From Dethiobacter sp. (GTDB lineage Bacteria > Bacillota_D > Dethiobacteria > Dethiobacterales > Dethiobacteraceae), in NCBI GenBank assembly GCA_018333395.1, contig JAGXSQ010000006.1, forward strand, positions 1-14,107: a stretch of 14,107 nt of DNA, written 5' to 3'. The notes below the pieces were generated by a model, which did not search any database, was not told the origin of the DNA, and worked only from the letters and a program-made list of their open reading frames with translations. The translations under genes were made by a program, and so were the position numbers. Shown here in pieces: positions 1-6,979 of the stretch. Every line of letters starts with the position of its first letter. Within the stretch, counting starts at the first letter, position 1.

Positions 1-328
1 CCCGCGCCCCTCGCGGCGAACCGGCGGCTTCGGCCAGCTCACGGTAGGTCAGGCGCCCGCCGTACGGGATAGCGGCCGTTACCGCCAGCGCCCGGGCAAA
101 AAAAGGAGGGTAACCGGCGACATCTACCGGACAGGAAAAAGCAACAGGCGAACCGTTGAAATAAGCCTGCAGATCGTCCTGAAGCCGCCACAGCCAGGCC
201 AAATCGCTTTCCGTCACGTCGGAAAAGCGCTGACTGTTTGCCGCCGGCAGCTGCAGAACAGACAACCCGTTTGGCGTAAATGCCACCCCCACTGTACCGG
301 CCACCGTCATTACAGAGCGCCATTCCAT
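1..328 (-). CDS. Methylated-DNA--protein-cysteine methyltransferase (MGMT/Ogt-like), partial: 5' part only, runs off the left edge
   Basis: Suicide alkyltransferase family that moves alkyl groups from O6-alkylguanine to its own cysteine. Translating the minus strand from 328 gives 109 residues before the edge. They contain the family pattern PPFFARALAVTAAIPYGG (about 74-91) followed by RLTYRELAEAAGSPRGAR (92-109). This is the usual F..VW.AL..IPYG...TYGELA..AG.P.AAR stretch that precedes the active-site PCHRV, which must lie outside the window. I chose the ATG at 328 because GGGGG sits 7 nt upstream; an in-frame ATG at 334 is too close to that purine run. The gene starts 20 bp after the stop of the Rrf2 regulator, so the two are probably cotranscribed. 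Family membership rests on the N-terminal half only; an alkyltransferase-like protein lacking the cysteine cannot be excluded. Confidence 0.8.
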   Translation of the reverse strand, partial: MEWRSVMTVAGTVGVAFTPNGLSVLQLPAANSQRFSDVTESDLAWLWRLQDDLQAYFNGSPVAFSCPVDVAGYPPFFARALAVTAAIPYGGRLTYRELAEAAGSPRGAR

Positions 329-348
329 CTTCATTCCCCCAAATCAAC

Positions 349-798
349 TCAGATATGATACATGTAGCCTTCGCCGCCTAATCGCCGTTGCTCTTCGCAA
401 ACATCAGCTAGGGTAATGCCGTCCAGTATGGCATTAATCTGTTCTTTCACTCTGCACCAGACTAGGCGCATCACACATTCGGAGGCTCTTTCGCAATCTT
501 CGTGTCCGTCCCCATCAATAACACATTCCGTTGGCGAGATGGGACCTTCTAGGACACGGATGATATCTCCCAGCGTAATTTCCTCCGGCAGTCGGCCCAA
601 ACGGTAACCGCCCTGCGCACCGCGCACACTGTGAATCAGGCCGGTTTTCTTTAGGCTGGCAAAGAGATGCTCTAGGTATTTTTCCGAGATATGCTCCCGT
701 TGGGCTACGCTTTTTAAAGTGACAGCCCCCTCTTGGCTGTGCATGGCTAGGTCGAACATGGCACGCACGCCGTACCGGCCTTTAGTCGAAAGTCTCAT
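349..798 (-). CDS. Rrf2-family transcriptional regulator with Fe-S type cysteines (IscR-like)
   Basis: DNA-binding regulator of the Rrf2 family, 149 residues, the normal length. The N-terminus MRLSTKGRYGVRAMFDLA is the family hallmark. The winged helix-turn-helix spans about 28-66 (VAQREHISEKYLEHLF, then the wing SVRGAQGGYRLG). Three cysteines, C92, C102 and C108 (C-x9-C-x5-C), lie where IscR/NsrR-type members bind an Fe-S cluster; C115 is extra. The protein therefore probably senses Fe-S status, redox or NO, rather than being a cluster-free CymR type, but which signal is inference. GAGG lies 7 nt before the ATG. An extended -10 promoter lies 28 bp upstream, so it can be made separately from the oxidoreductase gene before it. 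No cysteine desulfurase gene follows directly, as it does in many iscR operons; an MGMT-like gene does. Confidence 0.9.
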   Translation of the reverse strand: MRLSTKGRYGVRAMFDLAMHSQEGAVTLKSVAQREHISEKYLEHLFASLKKTGLIHSVRGAQGGYRLGRLPEEITLGDIIRVLEGPISPTECVIDGDGHEDCERASECVMRLVWCRVKEQINAILDGITLADVCEEQRRLGGEGYMYHI

Positions 799-825
799 CC
801 CCGCACCTCATCTTCATCTCTATTT

Positions 826-834
826 ATTATAGCA
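826..834 (-). promoter_or_regulatory. Extended -10 promoter of the Rrf2 gene
   Basis: On the minus strand the sequence reads TGCTATAAT, a consensus TATAAT with the TGn extension. No good -35 hexamer lies 17-18 bp upstream, as expected for an extended -10 promoter. It falls in the 57-bp gap after the oxidoreductase stop and gives a leader of about 20-25 nt. Many Rrf2 genes repress their own promoter; I see no clear Rrf2 operator palindrome here. Confidence 0.6.
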
Positions 835-855
835 GCGCCTTCTGCATCATCCATT

Positions 856-2703
856 TTATTCCGCAGGCAGAACGCCTAGTTGCCGCAGAGTCTCTACCTT
901 CAGGGCATAGGCCAGTCCGACGGTAATGGGCTGGCCTGGCGGCACCCACCGGGACTGCACATTCTGGCTAAGCCAGCCTTGGGTCACAAAATGCTCGTAG
1001 AGATCTTCAGGCCTTATCTTGTGGGGGTCTTCACCCCGCATGACCATCAACATCATTAAAGCCTTCTCCGCCGTCAGCAGGCCTCTCTCCCGGCCCAAGT
1101 CCACCAAAGCCTCTTGGTTTAGTTGTGCGGGAGCCCGCCGCCCGAATATCTGCAGACTCATCTCGACCATCCATTGCTCGGGCATGGGTTCATCCAAGCG
1201 CCAGTTATTCTCGTAACCTCCGCTGACCACCCCCAGGGAAAGGAGAGCCTGCAGGTAAGGGTAGGCCCAATGGCCGGCCCAGGGATTGGGCAGACTGAAA
1301 GCTTTCAGGTAGACGCCCTGACCGGTCAATAACCGCTGTAGCTCAGCCACACGCTCTGCATCCCGGGATAAATCCCGGGGGGTGATGTTCTCCCGCAAGC
1401 TATAAACGCTGGCTACCCCGGCCGCCTGACCGGTGGCCATGCCGATGGGGATGACCCGGGCGCTCCCCATAGCCAGAGAACTAAAGGAGGCAGAACGGCC
1501 CACCACTAAGAGGTTATCTACTTTGAGCGGGACAAGACAACGGAAAGGAATGCTATATTTTTGGGGTTCCCCGATAATAAAGCCGTGGTTTTTGGGACTG
1601 GTGGACTGAATGTCTACCGGATAAGACCCGTGGGCAATCCGGTCGGGGAAATCGCGGTTCTCCAGCACATCCAGGATGGACAGCGTATATTCTCCAGTAA
1701 TTTGGCGCGTCTGGCGGATATATAGTTCAGGAGCCACCACGGCCAGATAAGCATTAGCAAACCCAGCGATATTGCTGCGCAAAAATTTTACTATCCGGGG
1801 CAGTTCTCTTGTTGCCAGGGCGATGGCCTCTTTTTTAGCTTCCTTGTCCAGACCGTCCACCCCAAAAATGTGCAGAGCGTTGATTAGCACGGTGCCGTCC
1901 TGCTGTCTTCCTAGATTAAGACCCCGCATCCTGATTCTGGGATTATACGGCTGATAGCCCTTCATTTCCCGCCCAAACCCCCAGCCGCTAACCTCGTTGG
2001 CTCCGGTATGGCGATCATTGTCCCGGTTTAAAAATCGGGACACCTCTTGCCAGTCCACACCCCCGACACCAAAAACCAAGGTTTGGGCCATGGCCTTGCT
2101 GATCCCGATATCCTCTGAGCCTAAGGTGTACGGAACACCTGCGCTGGCCGCCACATCAGCGTCTTGGGTGGCATCAACCACCCGGGGGGCAAAGAACCGC
2201 TGAGCTTGCCCTTCTCTGGTCACCTCTACGCCGATGATGGCTGTTCCAGGCTCATTCAGTAATGCTTTCTCAAATCTAGTGTTAAGCAACAGGGTAATGT
2301 CCTGATTCTCTTGCACCATGCGCCGGAAGACTTCTTTAGCCTTTTTCACATCAAAGGAGTCTCCGCCCACCGCTTCAAAAAATTCTGCAAAAATCCCCCG
2401 GTTTAAGAGCTCTCCCTGCGGGTCTTTGTTCATATCAATGGAGTTTAGCATACCGAAGGTCATCAGGCCACCTAAGCCGTCCCGATGCTCCAGAAGTAGC
2501 ACCCGCCCCCCCTGACGGACAGCAGCTATGGCTGCAGCCACTCCTTCCGGCTCTCCGCCCACCACAATCACATCGTAGCCGGACCTGTCTGACTCTGCTG
2601 GCTCAGGGGGAACAACCTGATCCTCCAGCCGATGACTGCCAGCCAGCAGTATGGCAAGAATTATTAGCAATGCTAATGATAGTTTAGCGTTTTTAGCCCT
2701 CAC
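856..2703 (-). CDS. Exported FAD-dependent oxidoreductase (FAD_oxidored type) with SLH-like C-terminal region
   Basis: A 615-residue flavoprotein of unknown substrate. Residues 1-22 are a signal peptide or N-terminal anchor (basic RAKNAK, then a hydrophobic run LSLALLIILAILLAG); there is no lipobox cysteine. The FAD-binding Rossmann motif follows at 43-75 (YDVIVVGGEPEG...GRVLLLEHRDGLGG). Its third glycine is Glu, a variation I recall in the FAD_oxidored family rather than classic GxGxxG. A DATQDADVAASAG segment matches the second family block. The last 146 residues are separate: GHWAYPYLQALLSLGVVSGGYENNWRLDEPM-type sequence (about 477-508) resembles an S-layer homology repeat, and a second weak copy lies near 568-611. 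I infer secretion and cell-wall attachment. The start is GTG; GAGGAG is 12 nt upstream, somewhat far, and an in-frame stop lies just above. It begins 118 bp after hisK. Confidence 0.75.
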   Translation of the reverse strand: MRAKNAKLSLALLIILAILLAGSHRLEDQVVPPEPAESDRSGYDVIVVGGEPEGVAAAIAAVRQGGRVLLLEHRDGLGGLMTFGMLNSIDMNKDPQGELLNRGIFAEFFEAVGGDSFDVKKAKEVFRRMVQENQDITLLLNTRFEKALLNEPGTAIIGVEVTREGQAQRFFAPRVVDATQDADVAASAGVPYTLGSEDIGISKAMAQTLVFGVGGVDWQEVSRFLNRDNDRHTGANEVSGWGFGREMKGYQPYNPRIRMRGLNLGRQQDGTVLINALHIFGVDGLDKEAKKEAIALATRELPRIVKFLRSNIAGFANAYLAVVAPELYIRQTRQITGEYTLSILDVLENRDFPDRIAHGSYPVDIQSTSPKNHGFIIGEPQKYSIPFRCLVPLKVDNLLVVGRSASFSSLAMGSARVIPIGMATGQAAGVASVYSLRENITPRDLSRDAERVAELQRLLTGQGVYLKAFSLPNPWAGHWAYPYLQALLSLGVVSGGYENNWRLDEPMPEQWMVEMSLQIFGRRAPAQLNQEALVDLGRERGLLTAEKALMMLMVMRGEDPHKIRPEDLYEHFVTQGWLSQNVQSRWVPPGQPITVGLAYALKVETLRQLGVLPAE

Positions 2704-2821
2704 AGCCCTATAATGCTCCTCATAAAGTTAATCGTCGGTCGGCAATCACCAGTCATCAATATTGTGCTCGCTTAACTGACAAGCAAACTGCGTCAAATTC
2801 GCCTTTGCCTTATTCGGGTTG
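2704..2821. other. Gap between hisK and the oxidoreductase gene; no clear signal
   Basis: This 118-bp gap holds no convincing rho-independent terminator and no good promoter. TTGACG and TTGTCA hexamers occur on the minus strand but without matching -10 boxes. Read-through from the his operon into the oxidoreductase gene is therefore possible but not shown. Confidence 0.4.
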
Positions 2822-3622
2822 TTAGTCACCAAGCGCCAACGAGGTACGCCTCCGGCTGGCAAAAGCAGTTACACTTGTAAACCCGAGCGACTTGAGGAGG
2901 GAAACGGCCTTTTCAAGTCCTGCCCCCACATCTTTGGGGCAGTGGGCGTCAGACCCCAGAGTTACCGGTACCCCAAGCCTAAAACATTCACGCAGGAAAG
3001 CTTCGCTCGGATATGCTTCCTTTACCGGCGCCCGCCATCCCGCCGTGTTCAGTTCCACGCAGATACCGCTTTTGGCTAGCACGCCGCAAGTTTCCCGTAG
3101 CAAGTCATCCCAGTCTTGTTGCGGGAAAAAAGCGTATTTCTTGACTACATCCAAGTGGCCGACGATATCAAACAAGCCACTTTCTGCCATGTCCTGCAAA
3201 GTCTGAAAATATCTGCGGTACAGTTTGTCCACATCGAAAGTGCGGTAATACTCCACAAAGCGCGGGTGAGTAAAATCCCAGCCCTCCAAAAAGTGGATCG
3301 AACCGATACAGTAATCCAAAGGATAGCGGGCCAGCAGTTTTTCCGTCAGTGCTTCACGGCCCGGCAGGTAATCTACTTCCACGCCAAGGCGCACCGGCAC
3401 GGCGGAGCGTTCCCGAAGCTTCAGCACGTCGCTCAGATACACTGTCAACTCCCCGGCGCTCATGGTCACCGGGGTTTCCGGCGTAAAGTCCAGCAACTCC
3501 AGCGGAAAATGGTCGGCGAAGCCGATTTCCTGCAAGCCTTTTTGCGCGGCCTCGGCCATATACTCTTCCATACTCCCGGTAGCATGACAACAACGAACAG
3601 TGTGGACATGATAATCAATCAT
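2822..3622 (-). CDS. hisK: Histidinol-phosphatase, PHP family
   Basis: Hydrolyses L-histidinol phosphate to histidinol and phosphate, the penultimate step of histidine synthesis (HisJ/HisK type, unrelated to the HAD phosphatase of E. coli HisB). The 266 residues show all PHP metal motifs: DYHVHT (H5, H7), FADH (D37, H38), GVEVDYLPG (E82), GSIHF (H110), GHLD (H156), VELN (E190) and GSDAH (D225, H227). Length is normal. The ATG overlaps the hisIE stop as ATGA, with GGAGG 5 nt upstream, so it is translationally coupled. It is the last his gene of the operon. With it, the operon does not need a bifunctional HisB, which agrees with the short dehydratase-only hisB here. Some databases call the same family hisJ. 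Confidence 0.92.
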   Translation of the reverse strand: MIDYHVHTVRCCHATGSMEEYMAEAAQKGLQEIGFADHFPLELLDFTPETPVTMSAGELTVYLSDVLKLRERSAVPVRLGVEVDYLPGREALTEKLLARYPLDYCIGSIHFLEGWDFTHPRFVEYYRTFDVDKLYRRYFQTLQDMAESGLFDIVGHLDVVKKYAFFPQQDWDDLLRETCGVLAKSGICVELNTAGWRAPVKEAYPSEAFLRECFRLGVPVTLGSDAHCPKDVGAGLEKAVSLLKSLGFTSVTAFASRRRTSLALGD

Positions 3623-4227
3623 CGGTGCCTCCGCGCCAGCTCTGCCAGTACTTCCGAGAGGGCCACATCTTGCCGGGCCAACAGCACCAGCAGGTGGAAA
3701 AGCAAATCGCCAGTTTCGTACACCAGCTCGGCACGGTCTTCATTTTTGGCAGCGATAATGACTTCCCCCGCTTCCTCGGCCACTTTCTTCAGGATGCGGT
3801 CTACTCCCGCCTCCAGCAATTTGACTACGTACGAACCTTCCGGCCGCTCTACTTTACGCTGGCTGATAATCCGTTCCAGTTCCGCGAGAAAATGCTCTGC
3901 CGGCGGCGTGCCGACGGCCTGCAACGTCCTGAAAAAGCAGCCGGCAGCTCCCGTATGGCACGCCGCACCAGTTTGTTCCACCTGAACGAGCAACGCATCT
4001 CCGTCACAGTCATAGCTTATCCGCCGTACTTGTTGGAAATGGCCGGACGTTTCCCCCTTGTGCCAGAGTTCGTTGCGGCTGCGGCTATAAAACCAAGTCT
4101 CTCCGCTCTCCAGCGTCTTTTGCAGTGCTTCCCTATTCATATAAGCCAGCATCAGCACTTGCCCCGAATGCCAGTCCTGAACAATAGCCGGCACTAACCC
4201 GGCCTGGTCAAACTTTATTTCGTTCAT
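3619..4227 (-). CDS. hisI: Bifunctional phosphoribosyl-AMP cyclohydrolase / phosphoribosyl-ATP pyrophosphatase
   Basis: Fusion HisIE protein, 202 residues, catalysing steps 2 and 3 of histidine synthesis: PR-ATP to PR-AMP (HisE part), then opening of the adenine ring (HisI part). The cyclohydrolase domain is about 1-113 with [12 protein letters not shown] (54-65), the metal-binding DCDGD (73-77) and zinc cysteines C90 and C97 in CHTGAAGC. The pyrophosphohydrolase domain is about 114-202 with [14 protein letters not shown] (148-161) and [13 protein letters not shown] (171-183). Start and stop both lie in 4-bp ATGA overlaps, with hisF upstream and hisK downstream. The Shine-Dalgarno is weak, so translation probably depends on coupling from hisF. 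Confidence 0.95.
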   Translation of the reverse strand: MNEIKFDQAGLVPAIVQDWHSGQVLMLAYMNREALQKTLESGETWFYSRSRNELWHKGETSGHFQQVRRISYDCDGDALLVQVEQTGAACHTGAAGCFFRTLQAVGTPPAEHFLAELERIISQRKVERPEGSYVVKLLEAGVDRILKKVAEEAGEVIIAAKNEDRAELVYETGDLLFHLLVLLARQDVALSEVLAELARRHR

Positions 4228-4985
4228 CGCCGCACAGCCACCCCTCGTTCGGCCAGATATTTCTTCACCTCAGCCACAGCAAATTCCCGGTAGTGAAAAA
4301 CAGAAGCTGCAAGAGCCGCATCGGCTTTACCATGCGTGAGCACCTCGCAAAAGTGTTCCGGTTTTCCCGCCCCACCGGAGGCAATAACCGGGATGTTGAC
4401 CAGTTCCGCTACCGCCGCCGTCAGGCGCAGGTCGTAGCCATCTTTTGCGCCGTCAGCGTCCATGCTGGTTAGCAGAACTTCCCCGGCGCCGCGCCTGGCC
4501 CCTTCTGCCACCCAAGCCAGTGCCGACCTGCCGGTGGGCCGGCGGCCGCCGTGAGTGTAAACCTCCCAGTCGTCTAGGGCTGAATTCCACTTGGCATCAA
4601 CGGCCAGAACAACGCACTGCGACCCGAAACACCCAGCACAAGCGGTAAGCAATTCCGGGCTCTCCACCGCCGCCGTGTTTAAAGAAACCTTGTCGGCTCC
4701 GGCGGCCAGGATTTGGCGCACGTCTTCCAGGCTGCTGATACCGCCGCCGACAGCAAAAGGAATAAAAACCTGGGCGGCTGTGCGGCGAACCACCTCCAGC
4801 ATAGTGCCACGCCCTTCATGGGAAGCGGTAATATCCAGGAAGACCAGTTCGTCCGCCCCGGCTCCGTCATAATATTTGGCCTGTTCCACCGGGTCTCCCG
4901 CATCCCGCAGATTAATAAAGCGAGTACCTTTAACCACCCGCCCGTCCAGTACATCAAGGCAGGGGATAATCCGCTTAGCAAGCAC
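4224..4985 (-). CDS. hisF: Imidazole glycerol phosphate synthase, cyclase subunit
   Basis: Joins ammonia from HisH to PRFAR and releases IGP and AICAR; a beta/alpha barrel that works as a HisF-HisH complex. From the GTG at 4985 the protein is 253 residues, the usual length, and both catalytic aspartates fall at canonical numbers: D11 (PCLDV) and D130 (LAVDAK). Phosphate-binding loops VGGGIS (79-84) and IASGGAG near the C-terminus are present. An upstream in-frame start at 5024 would add 13 residues with no family match. The GTG has AGGAGG 8 nt ahead, so I reject the longer form. The start overlaps the hisA stop by 11 bp; the stop overlaps hisIE as ATGA. Confidence 0.95.
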   Translation of the reverse strand: MLAKRIIPCLDVLDGRVVKGTRFINLRDAGDPVEQAKYYDGAGADELVFLDITASHEGRGTMLEVVRRTAAQVFIPFAVGGGISSLEDVRQILAAGADKVSLNTAAVESPELLTACAGCFGSQCVVLAVDAKWNSALDDWEVYTHGGRRPTGRSALAWVAEGARRGAGEVLLTSMDADGAKDGYDLRLTAAVAELVNIPVIASGGAGKPEHFCEVLTHGKADAALAASVFHYREFAVAEVKKYLAERGVAVRR

Positions 4986-5718
4986 TGTTCCGGCCTCCTG
5001 CGGCCAGGGACAACGCAGCGCCAAGCTCTAGGCGGTCGGTATAGAGTGCCTGACCGACTATTACGCCGGTTACGCCAAACTCTTCCAGCATCAGCAAATC
5101 GGCAATATCTTGCAACCGCGAAACGCCGCCGGAAGCGATTACTTTCACCGGCGCTGACTCGGCCAGCCGGCGGATAGCCACTAGGTTCGGGCCGGAAAGC
5201 GTCCCATCGCGGCGGATGTCGGTATAGATTACCTCACGCACCCCCATTTCCGCGACGCGGCAAGCAAGGCTTCCTGCCTCAACATCCGCTTCTTCCACCC
5301 AGCCACGGACAGCTACCTTCCCGTCTCGCGCATCAATACCGACCATAACCTGGCCCGGGAAACGATTACAGAGTTCTGCTACCACTTGCGGCTCCGTCAC
5401 TGCCACGGTGCCAAGAATCACCCGCTCCACACCGCGAGCCAGAAGGTCAGCCGCAGTGGCCGAGTCACGGATGCCGCCCCCTACTTGGACGGGAATATGC
5501 AAGGCCCGGACAATTTTTTCGATAACCGCGGCATTTTGCAATTTTCCGGCAAAAGCACCGTCCAAGTCCACCAAGTGCAAACGCTCGGCACCTTCAGTCT
5601 GCCAGCGCAGCGCCGCAGACAGGGGATCGTCATAATAAACAGTTTCTTTAGACAACTCTCCATGAATCAAGCGCACACAGCGGCCGGCACGCAGGTCGAC
5701 AGCAGGAATAATCAGCAT
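4975..5718 (-). CDS. hisA: ProFAR isomerase: 1-(5-phosphoribosyl)-5-[(5-phosphoribosylamino)methylideneamino]imidazole-4-carboxamide isomerase
   Basis: Amadori-type isomerase that converts ProFAR to PRFAR, the substrate of HisFH. A beta/alpha barrel of 247 residues, normal length, and homologous to HisF next door. The catalytic pair is visible: D8 in [15 protein letters not shown] and D129 in VGIDARDG. The phosphate-binding GGGIRD (80-85) and IASGGVS loops are intact. The ATG overlaps the hisH stop by 7 bp (ATGCTGA), with a run of six G 8 nt upstream. The 3' end overlaps the hisF GTG. Nothing suggests a PriA-type bifunctional enzyme, which would be expected in Actinobacteria. Confidence 0.95.
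   Translation of the reverse strand: MLIIPAVDLRAGRCVRLIHGELSKETVYYDDPLSAALRWQTEGAERLHLVDLDGAFAGKLQNAAVIEKIVRALHIPVQVGGGIRDSATAADLLARGVERVILGTVAVTEPQVVAELCNRFPGQVMVGIDARDGKVAVRGWVEEADVEAGSLACRVAEMGVREVIYTDIRRDGTLSGPNLVAIRRLAESAPVKVIASGGVSRLQDIADLLMLEEFGVTGVIVGQALYTDRLELGAALSLAAGGRNSAC
4994..4999 (-). promoter_or_regulatory. Ribosome binding site that sets the hisF start
   Basis: AGGAGG on the minus strand, 8 nt before the GTG at 4985 and inside the 3' end of hisA. It supports the 253-residue HisF over an N-terminally extended one. Confidence 0.7.
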
Positions 5719-6320
5719 GACGCAAGCCCCCCAAAATTAGACAGGATTCTAATGCCCAGTCGGCTGCTTTTCTCCGGGTGGAACTGCAGGCCAAAAACGT
5801 GGCCCCGCCCGACGACTGCCGGGAACTCCACGCCGTAATTGGCCGTGGCCAAGACCGCTTCCCCGTCGCAGGAACCGACGTAATAAGAGTGGACAAAATA
5901 AACATAGTCACCACTCTTGATGCCCTCCAACAGTGGATGCGGACGACGGATAAGCAAATCGTTCCAGCCAACCTGCGGGACTTTCCGCCCGTTGCGAAAA
6001 AGCACTACTTTGCCTGGCAGCAGACCTAGTCCGGCGTGGTCGCCCATTTCTTCGCTGCCTTCAAAGAGCAGTTGCAGTCCTAGGCAAATACCGAGCAACG
6101 GCACGCCCTGGCGAACACGCTCCACCAACATCGACGCCAATCCAGTTCGGCGCAGGTTTTCCATGGCCTGGCCAAAAGCACCGACCCCGGGCAACACCAA
6201 ACCGGAAGCCCTCGCCAAATCACCCGGGTCGCTGCTGATAGGCGTGTCAAAGCCGGCGGCAACAAAGCCGTTCCGGACGCTCTGCAGGTTGCCCAGGCCA
6301 TAGTCGACAATCACAATCAC
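5712..6320 (-). CDS. hisH: Imidazole glycerol phosphate synthase, glutaminase subunit
   Basis: Class I glutamine amidotransferase that feeds ammonia to HisF. The 202 residues are the usual length. The catalytic triad is visible: C79 in GICLGLQLLFEGSEE, and H181 and E183 in QFHPEKS. The oxyanion-loop region PGVGAFG is at 44-50. The start codon is GTG, with GGGGGA 6 nt upstream; a second GTG two codons later is possible. The 7-bp overlap with hisA suggests coupling. Unlike its neighbours it is separated from the preceding gene (hisB) by 68 bp, and that gap carries a long T-rich run on the coding strand. Confidence 0.94.
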   Translation of the reverse strand: MIVIVDYGLGNLQSVRNGFVAAGFDTPISSDPGDLARASGLVLPGVGAFGQAMENLRRTGLASMLVERVRQGVPLLGICLGLQLLFEGSEEMGDHAGLGLLPGKVVLFRNGRKVPQVGWNDLLIRRPHPLLEGIKSGDYVYFVHSYYVGSCDGEAVLATANYGVEFPAVVGRGHVFGLQFHPEKSSRLGIRILSNFGGLASC

Positions 6321-6345
6321 CCTACGTCCCCCTGTTCTATTTCAC

Positions 6346-6360
6346 AAAAAAAGAAAAAAA
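6346..6360 (-). other. T-rich run (T7-C-T7 on the coding strand) in the hisB-hisH gap
   Basis: The 68-bp gap between hisB and hisH carries seven T, one C and seven T in the transcribed sense. The sequence before it can form only a very weak CCT/AGG hairpin, so I do not call a terminator. It could cause some polarity inside the operon, or nothing. Confidence 0.4.
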
Positions 6361-6388
6361 TCCTGCTGCTTTACTAGGTTTTATTCTT

Positions 6389-6979
6389 CTACAAAACGCC
6401 TTTGGTGGAAGGCACCCCTGTCAGCCGCGGCTCACGGGAGGTAGCCTCGTCGAGAGCCCGTCCCAAACCTTTAAAGACAGCTTCGATGATATGGTGAGTA
6501 TTCTTGCCGGCCAACAGCCTGACATGCAGTGTCAGGCGTGCCTTGTTCACAAAAGCGCGCAGGAATTCCTCCACCAGTTCCGACTCAAAGTTGCCAAGAC
6601 GCGCGGCTGGCAGCGGTAGATCCAGGCCCAGATACGGACGCCCCGACAAGTCAACCGCTACCAACACCAGCGTTTCATCCATGGGTAAAAGGGAGGCACC
6701 GTAGCGCCTGATACCGGATCTATCACCCAGCGCCTCCCCGAAGGCCTCCCCTAAGACAAGCCCTAGGTCCTCCACCGTGTGATGAGCATCGACGGCCAAA
6801 TCGCCGCGAGCAGTGCTCTCCAGGTCAAAAAAGCCGTGCCTGGCAAACAGTTCCAGCATATGCTCCAGAAATGGGACGTCTAAGCCGAGCTCGGCCTGGC
6901 CGCTGCCGTCTAGGTTGAGCGTCACGCTGACCGTTGTTTCCGCCGTCTTACGCGTTATTGTCGCACTTCTGTTGTTCAA
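6389..6979 (-). CDS. hisB: Imidazoleglycerol-phosphate dehydratase
   Basis: Dehydrates IGP to imidazole acetol phosphate. At 196 residues it is the stand-alone dehydratase without the N-terminal HAD phosphatase found in enterobacteria. Manganese-binding motifs are present: DVPFLEHML with H40, DAHHTVED (64-71, H66, H67, E70) and THHIIEA (161-167, H162, H163, E166). The tail ends GVPSTKGVL, as is typical. The motif DVPFLEHM has Glu where many homologues have Asp. The start is TTG at 6979, chosen because AAGGAGGG sits 6 nt upstream; the gene overlaps the hisD end by 32 bp. In many Firmicutes hisC lies between hisD and hisB; here it is missing. Confidence 0.94.
   Translation of the reverse strand: MNNRSATITRKTAETTVSVTLNLDGSGQAELGLDVPFLEHMLELFARHGFFDLESTARGDLAVDAHHTVEDLGLVLGEAFGEALGDRSGIRRYGASLLPMDETLVLVAVDLSGRPYLGLDLPLPAARLGNFESELVEEFLRAFVNKARLTLHVRLLAGKNTHHIIEAVFKGLGRALDEATSREPRLTGVPSTKGVL

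Noticed and set aside
39..347. Minus-strand open frame of 102 codons at the left edge
   Set aside because: Its translation matches nothing; the neighbouring frame gives a clear MGMT pattern (IPYGG...TYRELA), so this is the shadow frame.
3116..3985. Long plus-strand open frame (289 codons) across hisK and hisIE
   Set aside because: It is antisense to two genes with intact motifs, its translation has no recognisable domain, and no ribosome site precedes it. It is a by-product of GC-rich codon use.
4986..5024. N-terminal extension of HisF from 5024
   Set aside because: The 13 extra residues shift the catalytic Asp away from 11 and 130 and ignore the AGGAGG before GTG at 4985.
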